Part shown: positions 1 to 6,723 of the stretch, piece by piece
How positions within the stretch are numbered: position 1 is the stretch's first letter
Layout of the letters: the number at the start of each line of letters is the position of its first letter
Source: Bacillota bacterium
GTDB lineage: Bacteria; Bacillota; Clostridia; Christensenellales; Aristaeellaceae
Length of the DNA stretch: 64,000 bases
NCBI GenBank assembly: GCA_023459275.1
Contig: JAEWVC010000012.1
Coordinates: forward strand, 11,161 to 75,160
Direction: 5' to 3'
Notes under the pieces: model-generated
The model's input: only the letters and a program-made list of their open reading frames with translations
Told to the model about the DNA's origin: nothing
Database searches by the model: none
Program-made: the position numbers and the translations under genes

Positions 1-20
1 GGTGCCGTGGGGACAGGATT

Positions 21-158
21 ATGCGAAAATTCAAAAGTGAGGAACGCAGAACCGCCTATGTGAAGCGGTTTTGCTGTGATGCCTGGAATGAGTGCCCGAT
101 AGCGGTATTTATGACGGCGTACTACGAAAAACGGGAGAAGCCAGAGAAAGCAGAATGA
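21..158 (+). CDS. Small hypothetical protein, 45 aa, possibly 5'-truncated
   Basis: This short frame begins MRKFKSEERRTAYVKRF and ends with a charged EKREKPEKAE tail. It has three cysteines in a CC...C spacing in the middle. A weak GGGGACAGGA site precedes the ATG, but the frame stays open to the window edge, so the true start could lie outside. It sits at the left end of the prophage debris and precedes the minus-strand phage genes convergently. I do not recognise a family; small Cys-containing proteins of this kind are common in Clostridia phages. The judgement that it is coding rests only on the ribosome site and composition. Confidence 0.4.
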   Translation: MRKFKSEERRTAYVKRFCCDAWNECPIAVFMTAYYEKREKPEKAE

Positions 159-186
159 ATGAACCCGTTGAGGTTGAAAAAAGCGC

Positions 187-372
187 CTATTCGGCGCTTT
201 TAGGCTTTGGTCCCGTCTTTTCTGCCGGGGGTTTCTCCGCGGTGTGTATGTCCCATTCTGTCCGACCGTTGACGATCTGCTTTTCAGCGGGGATGCGCCC
301 GGTTTTGATTAGGCGCCTCACGTTAGCCCGGCTTTTCAGCCCATGGATGGCCATGTACTCTTTGATGGTCAC
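187..372 (-). CDS. Small helix-turn-helix (excisionase-like) DNA-binding protein
   Basis: The 61-aa product begins MTIKEYMAIHGLKSRANVRRL and continues with a basic RLIKTGRIPAEKQ stretch. This is the pattern of MerR/excisionase-type winged HTH mini-proteins that read a DNA site during phage or element regulation. The C-terminal tail is Pro/Lys-rich. The TAAGCTGC context has a GGAGGGTAA ribosome site just upstream of the ATG. It follows the 117-aa phage gene on the same strand with a short gap, so the two are probably co-transcribed from the promoter near 807-835. The fold assignment is inferred from pattern only. Confidence 0.55.
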   Translation of the reverse strand: MTIKEYMAIHGLKSRANVRRLIKTGRIPAEKQIVNGRTEWDIHTAEKPPAEKTGPKPKSAE

Positions 373-399
373 AGCAGCTTACCCTCCTCCATATAGCAG

Positions 400-753
400 C
401 TATTGCGCCTTAGCGATGTCTGCGAGTGTGACACCTGCTTGATACATGCCGCACAGGGCACTGTCGCACGGAAGAAACGCTTCGCTTGGCGTAGCGGAGG
501 GATCATAAGCATGGCGTATGGATAACGCCTGGACCATTCCCATAGCTTTTCGTGTGCCGTAAAGCGCCTCATAGGCGTCCATCATGACCAGCCTCCTGTC
601 GGCCACATCCGCGCCCTCCATCCCCTTGTTGATCTCGATGTGCTTCCAGTATTCCTTTTCCGACGCACAAAAGATCTCGTAGGCTTGTGCGACGACGGCC
701 CGCTCATACCTGTCCAGCCCATGCCCCTGGAAGTAATCCTCAAACTTAAACAT
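400..753 (-). CDS. Hypothetical phage protein, 117 aa
   Basis: A 117-aa product starting MFKFEDYFQGHGLDRYERA, with a helical, charged first half (YERAVVAQAYEIF) and a C-terminal ACGMYQAGVTLADI-like segment. No family recognised. The ATG has a GGGAGG ribosome site, and a TTTACA-17-TATAAT promoter lies about 50 bases upstream on the same strand. It is first in a two-gene unit with the small HTH protein. Composition matches the other prophage genes, so I treat it as an early phage gene of unknown role. Confidence 0.6.
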   Translation of the reverse strand: MFKFEDYFQGHGLDRYERAVVAQAYEIFCASEKEYWKHIEINKGMEGADVADRRLVMMDAYEALYGTRKAMGMVQALSIRHAYDPSATPSEAFLPCDSALCGMYQAGVTLADIAKAQ

Positions 754-806
754 TTCGTATCCTCCCTTGGCCGGGCCTGTGGCCCCGCGCCCTTTTCTAT
801 ATTCGT

Positions 807-835
807 ATTATACACCATATAGCGCATAATGTAAA
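807..835 (-). promoter_or_regulatory. Sigma-A-type promoter for the 117-aa phage gene
   Basis: On the minus strand a TTTACA -35 (830-835) is followed after 17 bases by a perfect TATAAT -10 (807-812), ending about 50 bases before the start codon at 753. Confidence 0.6.
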
Positions 836-893
836 GGGGATTCCAAAAATTTTTTTGAAGGATGAGAGTAGGCGAAATGGAACTGAAACCTAT

Positions 894-921
894 GCGGTGA
901 GAAATCACCGCTTCTTTTTTT
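894..921 (+). terminator. Intrinsic terminator-like hairpin
   Basis: GCGGTGA pairs with TCACCGC around a GAAA tetraloop and is followed by a T-rich run (TTCTTTTTTT). It has no complete plus-strand gene in front of it. It lies between the minus-strand phage promoter and the truncated HTH gene, so it probably belonged to a lost gene. Confidence 0.6.
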
Positions 922-966
922 GTACAATCAGGTCGGGAGCGGAAAAAACGGGGAGAAGGTGACAGC

Positions 967-1080
967 GTGGCCCAAAAAAAGTATGAGGAATGGGTGAGCG
1001 ATGACAATTTGACGCTGCTCACCGCCTGGGCGCGTGACGGGATGGAAAAGCAGGAGATTGCAAAGAAAATCGGCATGTGA
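967..1080 (+). pseudogene. Truncated phage HTH/terminase-small-like protein (N-terminal 37 aa)
   Basis: A GTG start with a GGGGAGAAGGTGA ribosome site opens a frame reading VAQKKYEEWVSDDNLTLL and ending ...IAKKIGM before TGA. This is the typical beginning of a phage HTH protein whose intact forms run on with the recognition helix and continue for over 100 residues. Here the frame stops exactly where the helix-turn-helix should be completed, and the following 60 bases are unrelated intergenic sequence with a TATAAT. I read it as a 3'-deleted remnant at a recombination junction. Family assignment is from memory of the N-terminal pattern. Confidence 0.55.
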
Positions 1081-1149
1081 ACCTCCGTTCCTCGACTGGT
1101 AAAATGGTTATCCCCATGGTATAATAAGGGTGAAAGGATGTGAGCCGCT

Positions 1150-1416
1150 GTGCCGGAGTTGAGCCGCTTTGCCGGAATCATCATAAAACTGCTGTATAAT
1201 GACACAGTCCAACACAACAAGCCCCACGTGCACGTATACTATGGTGAGTACGCCGCATCCGTTGGCGTTGATGGTGAGTTGTTGGCTGGTTCACTCCCTG
1301 TCCGTCAACTAAAGATGGTCGTTGGCTGGCTCGCGTTGCACGAGGATGAGGCGTATGCCGCATGGAACAAGGCCGTTCGCGGCGAAGCCTTTGACAAGAT
1401 TAAGCCTTTGGAGTGA
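1150..1416 (+). CDS. DUF4160 domain protein
   Basis: 88 aa, starting at GTG with a GAAAGGATG ribosome site. The core reads PELSRFAGIIIKLLYND, then KPHVHVYYGEYAA and a closing WLALHEDEAYAAWNKA segment. That is the hallmark of DUF4160, a small family usually paired with DUF2442 and suspected, but not proven, to be toxin-antitoxin-like. The DUF2442 gene follows after 15 bases, so the pair is an operon. A TATAAT lies at 1120-1125, about 24 bases before the start, with a poor -35. Length is normal for the family. Confidence 0.8.
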   Translation: MPELSRFAGIIIKLLYNDTVQHNKPHVHVYYGEYAASVGVDGELLAGSLPVRQLKMVVGWLALHEDEAYAAWNKAVRGEAFDKIKPLE

Positions 1417-1431
1417 GGGAGGGACCGCAGC

Positions 1432-1725
1432 ATGTACGTCGTGAACGGCATCGCCTATGCTTGTACGCCAATGGATGAAATCATGGTTACCGATGTAAAA
1501 CCACTTGCCGACATGATGATGATCCTCACCTTCGGGAATGGGGAGAAGCGCATTTACGACGCGACGCCGCTTTTGAACATGCCTGCTTTCAAACCGCTGG
1601 CCGATGATGCCATCTTCCGCTCGGCTAAGGTGGCGCACGGTGTCGTAACTTGGATGGATGGGGACATCGACATCGCACCGGAAGTCATGTACAAGGACAG
1701 CTTGCGTTACGACAGCATCGCTTGA
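1432..1725 (+). CDS. DUF2442 domain protein
   Basis: 97 aa. The sequence MITVTDVKPLADMMMILTF-like core (seen as EIMVTDVKPLADMMMIL) and FGNGEKRIYDATPLL are diagnostic of DUF2442, a small beta-rich domain. The C-terminal part carries VTWMDGDIDIAPEVMY, which also fits. It is translated directly after DUF4160, the usual partner, with a GGGAGGGACC ribosome site. The pair behaves as a mobile two-gene cassette in many bacteria. A toxin-antitoxin role is a hypothesis from the neighbourhood only. Confidence 0.8.
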   Translation: MYVVNGIAYACTPMDEIMVTDVKPLADMMMILTFGNGEKRIYDATPLLNMPAFKPLADDAIFRSAKVAHGVVTWMDGDIDIAPEVMYKDSLRYDSIA

Positions 1726-1757
1726 TAGAACGGCCTGCAAAGCGCGGGCCGTTTTGC

Positions 1758-2303
1758 CTACCCGCCTCGCCGGGCTGAGAGCAGGCGCTCCATCATATCG
1801 TCATGGGGCGTCGCGCCCTTGAACTCGACGGAGCAGTTCTCCCGGACCACCTGATAGATCTGGTACCACAGGTTGTTGGCCTGCTTGCTGAAAGACTGGC
1901 TCATGGCCACATAAGGCGAGGGGATGGCGTTGCCGGTGGTCGGATGCTTCGCCAGGAAGCCGAACTCGGTGATGCACTCCTCGCACTGAATCCAGCGGGA
2001 GATCGCCATCGCGTACTGCTCCAGGATCTGCGTCGGCACGAGATTCGCGCAACCACGTTCGTCCAGCCATTTCCACGTGCTTTCGTAGATGTCCAGAGCC
2101 AGGAGGTCCTTGCCGTTCTTCTGCTTGGCGGCGAGGTAGGCGCGGGGTTGCGGCATGGTCTGGCCTTCAAGGTCGGTGGCGTTCGCCGTGAAATCCAGCA
2201 CCGTCAGCTTGCGCTTGCCCGGATTGCCCTCGGCGATTTTGTCCGAGAGGGGCTTTTTCTTCTGCCCGGCACCGATGCGGGCGCCGCCGTGTCCGTTTGC
2301 CAT
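1758..2303 (-). CDS. Phage terminase small subunit (P27 family)
   Basis: 181 aa from an ATG with AGGAGG seven bases upstream; the longer upstream extension has no ribosome site. The N-terminus (MANGHGGARIGAG, KKPLSDKIAEGNPGKR) is the basic start typical of P27-type small terminases, which recognise phage DNA for packaging. The middle is helical (YAMAISRWIQCEECITEFGF) and ends with a Met/Arg-rich tail. It lies downstream of the HNH gene as in many Clostridia phages. The next expected gene, the large terminase, is missing; the DUF4160/DUF2442 pair stands there instead. The gene looks intact but is probably functionless in this remnant. Confidence 0.85.
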   Translation of the reverse strand: MANGHGGARIGAGQKKKPLSDKIAEGNPGKRKLTVLDFTANATDLEGQTMPQPRAYLAAKQKNGKDLLALDIYESTWKWLDERGCANLVPTQILEQYAMAISRWIQCEECITEFGFLAKHPTTGNAIPSPYVAMSQSFSKQANNLWYQIYQVVRENCSVEFKGATPHDDMMERLLSARRGG

Positions 2304-2454
2304 GCCATCGCCTCCTGAAAGCGCGGGCCATATGCCCGATTTGAAAGCGCGAAATTTCGTGCGAAGGGGCGCATCCGCTCCGTTCGGCACGTTTTTTTGA
2401 GATTTTACTCCCCCTACCCCCACCGTCGTGGATGGGCGGCAGGCCGTGGAGCCG

Positions 2455-2483
2455 ACAGAAAAAAGCCGCCGCGCTTCCGCGGC
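2455..2483 (-). terminator. Intrinsic terminator, minus strand
   Basis: GCCGCG pairs with CGCGGC (2468-2483) around a four-base loop, and the minus strand continues into a T run (GGCTTTTTT). It ends the minus-strand transcript just after the 85-aa gene at 2501. Confidence 0.7.
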
Positions 2484-2500
2484 AGCTTCAAGGCCCGCCT

Positions 2501-2758
2501 TTATTCGTCATCTTCCTTCGAAGGCACATAGACCGCGGTGCATTTCAATTCTCCGCGCTCGAAGTCCAGCCAGTAGAACCAGCCCGGATTGTTTAGGGAA
2601 TTGAAGGTGATCCTCCGCGCCGCCGGGCTATATTCGCGGGCTTCCGGGTATTTGGCCTGCACCGTTGCCAATACCTTACGGGCCGGGACCTTGGTGAATA
2701 CGCGCCCGAAGAATTCCTTATCGTTCATGATGCGGGCTTTCAATGCGGTCTGGTTCAT
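2501..2758 (-). CDS. Hypothetical phage protein, 85 aa
   Basis: Start chosen at MNQTALKARI because GAAAGGTGG lies eight bases upstream; the upstream in-frame ATG has no such site. The protein has a basic N-half and a PGWFYWLDFERGELKC segment that suggests a small mixed alpha/beta fold. Its acidic tail reads SKEDDE. No family recognised. It sits between the small terminase and HNH genes in the packaging-end cluster, on the same strand, and is followed at once by a terminator. Confidence 0.55.
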   Translation of the reverse strand: MNQTALKARIMNDKEFFGRVFTKVPARKVLATVQAKYPEAREYSPAARRITFNSLNNPGWFYWLDFERGELKCTAVYVPSKEDDE

Positions 2759-2847
2759 TTGCTGTACCACCTTTCTTTTGATGTGCACAGCTTATCAGAC
2801 CACCCGTGTTATGCAAGCCTTATGGGGTCCTTTCCTAAAAGAAAAGT

Positions 2848-3201
2848 TCAACCCCAGCGCCCGCCCTCGCGGGCCGTGATGCGGGAGTGGCATTCCTTGC
2901 AGAGCGCCATGAGGTTGTCCTCCGCATGGGTGCCGCCCCGCGATAGGGGCAAGATGTGGTGAACTTCCTCCGCCGCCGTCACCCGGTCCTCCCGCTGGCA
3001 TACCGCGCACAGGGGATGGGCTGTCAGGAACAGCGCACGGATGCGCGGCCACGCGCCGCCGTACCGTTTCTGCACGGTAGGGTCGCGCTCGTACCGGTTG
3101 TAGTGGGCCGCCGCCAGTTTCCGATGCTCGGGACAATACTGGCCATCGGTCAGCGCCGGGCAGCCTGGGTGGCTACACGGGCGGAGCGGCTTCTTCGGCA
3201 T
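2848..3201 (-). CDS. Phage HNH endonuclease
   Basis: 117 aa, start at MPKKPLRPCSHPGC with GGAGG five bases upstream. It has paired zinc-binding motifs (CSHPGCPAL...YCPEH and CAVCQ...CKECH) around an HNH core, EEVHHILPLSRGG followed by NLMALCKECHSR. Phage HNH proteins of this class are encoded next to the terminase and are needed for DNA packaging in some phages by nicking together with the large terminase. Order helicase > HNH > small terminase is conserved in Clostridia phages. Length and motifs are intact. Confidence 0.88.
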   Translation of the reverse strand: MPKKPLRPCSHPGCPALTDGQYCPEHRKLAAAHYNRYERDPTVQKRYGGAWPRIRALFLTAHPLCAVCQREDRVTAAEEVHHILPLSRGGTHAEDNLMALCKECHSRITAREGGRWG

Positions 3202-3273
3202 GGGTCCCTCCAAAGGGAAAGCCCCCGTGGTTTCCCACGAAGGCCCTTCTACCTGATCGGTCATTTTCTATGA

Positions 3274-3306
3274 AAGCACATTTGCGACTCTCATTCAATC
3301 ACATTT
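3274..3306. repeat. 33-bp direct repeat, copy 1
   Basis: This 33-base segment (AAGCACATTTGCGACTCTCA...) recurs at 3539-3571 in the same orientation with a single mismatch. Copy 1 overlaps the 3' end of the 72-aa Cys-rich gene; copy 2 overlaps the truncated 3' end of the helicase gene. Confidence 0.85.
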
Positions 3307-3513
3307 ACTCTCATCTTTGGGAGGATCGAATAAACCTGTCGCCAGGAGCAGCCTCTTGAGCGGCTTGCACTGGTCGCAAGTGTACCGAACCCCGGAGCGG
3401 TAGTTCATCACGTAAATCTCCCGCCCGCAAAACTGGCAGTTCGGGTAGTAGCCGTGCATCGTCTTGCTGTTACTCACCCGGATGCCGTCGCGGAGCGCGT
3501 CGCTGTACCCCAT
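3295..3513 (-). CDS. Small CxxC...CxxC zinc-ribbon-like protein, 72 aa
   Basis: The product contains two Cys pairs (NCQFCGRE and YTCDQCKPLK), a zinc-ribbon layout, with an acidic C-terminal tail ending ESKCD. The ATG is preceded by GGAGGTTTGAACGA. It is bracketed by the 33-bp direct repeats and intrudes between the helicase remnant and the HNH gene. No specific family recognised. Such ribbons in phages often bind nucleic acid, but that is inference. Confidence 0.6.
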   Translation of the reverse strand: MGYSDALRDGIRVSNSKTMHGYYPNCQFCGREIYVMNYRSGVRYTCDQCKPLKRLLLATGLFDPPKDESKCD

Positions 3514-3538
3514 TCGTTCAAACCTCCATCATGAACAG

Positions 3539-3571
3539 AAGCACTTTTGCGACTCTCATTCAATCACATTT
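3539..3571. repeat. 33-bp direct repeat, copy 2
   Basis: Second copy (AAGCACTTTTGCGACTCTCA...), differing at one base from 3274-3306. The helicase reading frame loses family similarity exactly on entering this repeat and stops after three more codons. Confidence 0.85.
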
Positions 3572-4552
3572 TCCCGATGGCGTGGATCTCCGGGACGAAC
3601 CGGGCGATGACGACGAGCTTTTTGCAGTCCTGCTCCGCGCTTTCGATGATGTCGGAGAGCGCGTCCAGCTTGGCCGAGGAAACCTGCTCCACTTTCGGGG
3701 CATCGTCGCCGCCGAGGAATCCGCCCGTGAGCTGCGAGAGCCGCAAAAGCCGGGTCAGCACGTTGGTTACGGTCACGGTGTCGCCCGCCAGTTCCGCGTA
3801 GCTGTCCTTGACGAGTTGGCGGTAGGTTCGCATGGCGGCAGGCTCCAGGTCCACGCGCTGCACGATGTCCGTAGTGTCGGGGAGGTCCAGGCATTCGGCC
3901 TTTGTAGCCCGGAATGCGATGGAGTGCAGCCGCTCGGTAAACTCCGGCTCCATCGACCGCTTCATGACGGGGGTGTGGTTGCCGTAGCCTGTCATGTCGA
4001 AGTAGCGGTTGCGGAACAGGTAGAAGCTCTGGCCGTACACACGGGGGTCGGCGAATTTGTACTGGCTGAACACGTCCACCGGCTTGTTCGTGATGACGGT
4101 GCCGGTGAGCAGCAGGCGGTATTTCGCCTTCGCGCCCAGCCGGTGCAGCGCCTTCGAGGCCGCAATGTTGTGGGTCTTGAGCTTGTGGCCCTCGTCCGCG
4201 ATGATGAGGTCGGGTGCCCATTTGAGCAACTCGGCCTCCAGCCGCCACGCGCTTTCATAGTTCACCACGAGCACTTGGAGTGCTGCGCCGTTCATGTGCC
4301 GGATGGTATCGACCTTCCGGGCGGTGGTTCCTTCGAGCATAGCCAGAGAGTAGTCGAAGGCGGCGAATTTGGCGAACTCGTCCTGCCACACGCCCAAGAT
4401 GGACAGCGGCGCGACGATCAGCAGGCGTTGGATGCGCCCGGCGTTCCAGAGCGCGCCGGCGATGGCAATGGAGGTCAAAGTCTTGCCGGTGCCGTTCGAC
4501 CCATTTCCATAAGGAGGGCTGCACCCTTACCCGTGGAAACGTTCATCTGCAT
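3564..4552 (-). pseudogene. SNF2-type phage helicase, main fragment (frameshifted, 3'-truncated)
   Basis: The frame carries SNF2/DEAD-like helicase motifs: Walker A GTGKT, LLIVAPLSILGVWQDEF, motif II as IIADEGHKLK, TGTVITNKP, and the start of the second RecA domain (LVVIARFVPEI). It then reads GKM and stops inside the 33-bp repeat, so motifs IV-VI are gone. At the 5' side the natural frame (MNVSTGKGAALLMEMG) is shifted from the GTGKT frame by a net 8-base insertion at about 4487-4500, inside Walker A. Together with the HNH insertion this means no complete helicase can be made. Confidence 0.8.
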
Positions 4553-4979
4553 CACCACCTTTTCTACATGCATGCCATGCCGCATGCTCATTTTGTGAAG
4601 GGAACACCAGGAGGTTTTCCGGTGCGTTGTTCTTTTTGTTGCCGTCTATGTGATGCACGACCTCACCTGCTCTGAGGGGTCGGCCCAGCATCTGCTTGGC
4701 AACGACACGATGTTCATGGCGTCCGAGTCGTTTTGTATAGGTACGACCCTCGCCTGTACCGCGTAAGAGATTCCCGCGCCTGATCCTCGATTTCATGACG
4801 CCGCCAGGCTTGTTCATGGCGTTTTGCGTTTGGTTGAACTGATGTATTCGCTGTGCATTCCACTGGCGAAAATGAGTAAAGCAGCAGAAATTGTGCTCGT
4901 GCATTTCGCAAGCGGGTTTTTCGAAGAAATCTCCACACCAATCGCATACCACCGCCTGCTTATGATGCATGTTGTCCAT
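4527..4979 (-). CDS. HNH endonuclease inserted in the helicase gene
   Basis: 150 aa, start MDNMHHKQAV with GAGGGAG upstream. The N-terminal part has a CDWCGDFF...FCCF zinc pair; the C-terminal part is an HNH_3-type core, GRHEHRVVAKQMLGR, EVVHHIDGNKKNN and ENLLVF. It fills precisely the gap between the two SNF2 helicase pieces, overlapping both by a few codons. That is the behaviour of a mobile homing-type HNH gene. There is almost no non-coding sequence around it, so a self-splicing intron is unlikely. It looks intact and could still be expressed. Confidence 0.75.
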   Translation of the reverse strand: MDNMHHKQAVVCDWCGDFFEKPACEMHEHNFCCFTHFRQWNAQRIHQFNQTQNAMNKPGGVMKSRIRRGNLLRGTGEGRTYTKRLGRHEHRVVAKQMLGRPLRAGEVVHHIDGNKKNNAPENLLVFPSQNEHAAWHACRKGGDADERFHG

Positions 4980-5085
4980 CTCCCTCGTCCAAACCGAAAA
5001 CGCTAAGAACAAAGAGAAAAGCTTCGATTTGGTGTTCGTAGAGCTTCACCCGGACCGGGGGAGCCACGTTTTCGTTTGTACTCAT
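4960..5085 (-). pseudogene. SNF2-type phage helicase, N-terminal fragment
   Basis: 41 codons from an ATG with AGAGGTGG upstream. RVKLYEHQIEAFLFVL and FGLDEG are the Q-motif-like start of phage SNF2 helicases, which normally runs on into GAALLMEMGTGKT. Here it runs into the HNH gene and stops. The continuation is found at about 4540 in the main fragment. Confidence 0.75.
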
Positions 5086-5182
5086 GGCTGTGCCACCTCT
5101 TGCTGCTCGACGATGTTCACCGAACCCACTGAGCCGCCCGGCATGCCGGTACGGTGCGGCACGGATGGGCATCTGTGTGTTG

Positions 5183-5548
5183 TTATCCCGCATCATCATC
5201 CTCCTGTAACGTTTGCCTGAACTTTGGTGAGCCATATTCAGCGAGCATCTCGCACAGGACTTTGGCTTGCTGCTCGTTGCCGATTGCCATCATCTGGGAG
5301 AGGATGCGCTGCTGCTCGCCCGAGAGGATGTTCCGGTGCGGATGGTACCAGTCCGCCACCTTCACGCAGCCCCCGTTTCCCTGTTGGGTTTCCAGAGGAT
5401 AATCGACCGTGAGCGCTACGACGTCCCGCAGTACCGTGCGGATGGATACACCCAACTCCATCGCCAGATGCGGCGTTGTCTCGCTGCGGCGCGCGTTCAG
5501 AATTCGCATGATTTCAGCGCGTCGCTCGTTGGCGTTCAGGTCGATCAC
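5183..5548 (-). CDS. HTH transcriptional regulator (DeoR/WYL-like N-terminus)
   Basis: 121 aa. ERRAEIMRILNARRSETTPHL followed by LGVSIRTVLRDVVALT is a DeoR/HTH_11-type winged helix with the usual RTV.RD recognition helix. The rest (YHPHRNILSGEQQRILSQM) is helical and lacks a sugar-phosphate or WYL sensor domain, so the protein is short for either family. The strong AAAGGAGGTGA site abuts the annotated GTG too closely, so the true start may be a codon or two downstream. It lies upstream of the helicase on the same strand in the phage early region. Confidence 0.65.
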   Translation of the reverse strand: MIDLNANERRAEIMRILNARRSETTPHLAMELGVSIRTVLRDVVALTVDYPLETQQGNGGCVKVADWYHPHRNILSGEQQRILSQMMAIGNEQQAKVLCEMLAEYGSPKFRQTLQEDDDAG

Positions 5549-5771
5549 CTCCTTTCCCTTGGCTCTGGGGCCATGTTACCGGTCAAACCTGACACCTTTT
5601 GTCAGGTTTGAGAAATTTGTCGAGGGATTTTTCAAAGAAAAAGGCCGGATGAACCTACTCCACCCGCACTGGGGTGTTTCGACATTCATCCGGCCATTTG
5701 GTCACTCGACGCGATGCGGTGCCTTTGCTCGGTATGATCCTATTTTTGTTATTCGGTGCCGACCGGCGGCC

Positions 5772-5993
5772 TTAACGGTTGCCCGAGGCCTTCCGCAAAA
5801 CAGATTTTTCCGAACACGGAATAATCACCAGTTTGTGGCAGTTCGGACATTTAAGCGCTACCTCGACATCTTTGGGGAAAATCTTCGAGATGTCCAAAGC
5901 CCTTTTACCGCACTTCGGACAAACCAACTTGTTCCAGAGTGAATCACACAAAATCGTCACCTTCCTTGCTTTTGTTGGAGCCCCTCGCTTCAA
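5772..5993 (-). CDS. Small zinc-ribbon protein, 73 aa
   Basis: Two CxxC pairs (LVCPKCGKRAL and LKCPNCHKLVII) spaced as a zinc ribbon, after a basic N-terminus. Starts at TTG with no strong ribosome site. An overlapping upstream frame (about 5944-6060) encodes RYFTADRGAISEFVQMMLEA-like residues that also look coding and lack a start codon, so a frameshifted gene may precede it. It is the first gene leftwards of the immunity operator region, where phages place early regulators. Function unknown. Confidence 0.5.
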   Translation of the reverse strand: MKRGAPTKARKVTILCDSLWNKLVCPKCGKRALDISKIFPKDVEVALKCPNCHKLVIIPCSEKSVLRKASGNR

Positions 5994-6086
5994 GCATCAT
6001 CTGCACAAATTCGGAGATGGCACCCCGATCCGCTGTGAAGTATCGCCTGGGCGGCTTCGCGCATGATCCCAGCTCCTTTCGTCTAT

Positions 6087-6213
6087 AACTTCCCACTTCC
6101 CAGGTATTTCCGTTGACAGGCGCTCTTTTCGGGAAGTATAATTCAATCGAATTCACGGCACGCATGAATTCTACCAAGACACCCTCAAGCCTGTCAAGCC
6201 GGAGTGGGAAGTT
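6087..6213. promoter_or_regulatory. Immunity operator region with nested inverted repeats
   Basis: AACTTCCCACT (6087-6097) is the exact reverse complement of AGTGGGAAGTT (6203-6213). Nested inside, TTGACAGGC (6113-6121) mirrors GCCTGTCAA (6189-6197). A partial third site, GGGAAGT (6131-6137), overlaps the -10 of the rightward promoter. The segment separates the minus-strand early genes from the XRE repressor and is the natural place for repressor operators. Confidence 0.6.
6113..6142 (+). promoter_or_regulatory. Strong sigma-A promoter toward the repressor
   Basis: Perfect TTGACA (6113-6118), 18-base spacer, perfect TATAAT (6137-6142), about 100 bases before the repressor start. The -35 is part of an inverted-repeat arm, consistent with repressor control. 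Confidence 0.75.
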
Positions 6214-6240
6214 GCCAATTAATACTTGAGAGGAGCAATT

Positions 6241-6684
6241 ATGGATTTTGCGAAGAAGCTGATCGCCGCGCGGGAGAGAGCGAAACTCTCCATGACCGAC
6301 CTTGGAGAGAGGGTGGGCGTGTCCAGGCGATCCATCTATTCTTACGAGAGCGGGAAGTCGGTTCCGCGCGAAAACATGCTGCGAAAACTGGCGAAAGCGC
6401 TCGGCGTGACCGCCGAGTACCTTACGACCGATGAATGCGATGATCCCGAGCAGGGCCGTATTCGGGAAGAGAACGTGGACGCCGCGAGGGAGATGTTCGG
6501 CAGCAAGGGCGCAAGGGAAGCGGAAGAACTGCTCTCCCGCAACGTTGCGCTGCTCGCCGGGGGTTCTTTGGATCAGGAAGCCAAGGACGCATTCTTCGAG
6601 GCGATCATGACGGCTTATGTAACCTGCAAGAACGAGGCCAAGGCTAAATTCGGCCAGAAGAAGCCGGATGACCGTGCGGAGTAG
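6241..6684 (+). CDS. XRE-family phage repressor (ImmR/CI-like)
   Basis: 147 aa. The start is the ATG after GAGAGGAGCAATT; an upstream TTG would place the ribosome site inside the gene. Residues 1-60 form a classic HTH_3 domain (KLIAARERAKLSMTDLGERV, SRRSIYSYESGKS). The C-terminal half is helical without a Ser-Lys LexA protease, as in ImmR-type repressors that are cleaved by a partner metallopeptidase. That partner, with HELGH, follows 39 bases later. It likely represses the leftward early promoter and autoregulates through the repeats at 6087-6213. Confidence 0.85.
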   Translation: MDFAKKLIAARERAKLSMTDLGERVGVSRRSIYSYESGKSVPRENMLRKLAKALGVTAEYLTTDECDDPEQGRIREENVDAAREMFGSKGAREAEELLSRNVALLAGGSLDQEAKDAFFEAIMTAYVTCKNEAKAKFGQKKPDDRAE

Positions 6685-6723
6685 ATATTTCCCCACCGAT
6701 TCAGAGAGGAGGCGTTTCGATTT

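Noticed and set aside
582..1220. Long minus open frame across the phage promoter and terminator
   Set aside because: It runs antisense through the 117-aa gene, a promoter and a terminator, has no ribosome site and shows no family pattern.
1803..2318. 171-codon plus frame opposite the small terminase
   Set aside because: It is the mirror of a GC-rich gene; the terminase frame has the motif and ribosome site.
3531..4598. 355-codon plus frame opposite the helicase
   Set aside because: Arg/Gly/Val-rich antisense composition, no ribosome site; the minus strand has clear helicase motifs.
5944..6696. 250-codon minus frame across the repressor and operators
   Set aside because: It overlaps the XRE gene and promoter antisense. 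Only its last 40 codons look coding, and these lack a start; mentioned with the zinc-ribbon gene.
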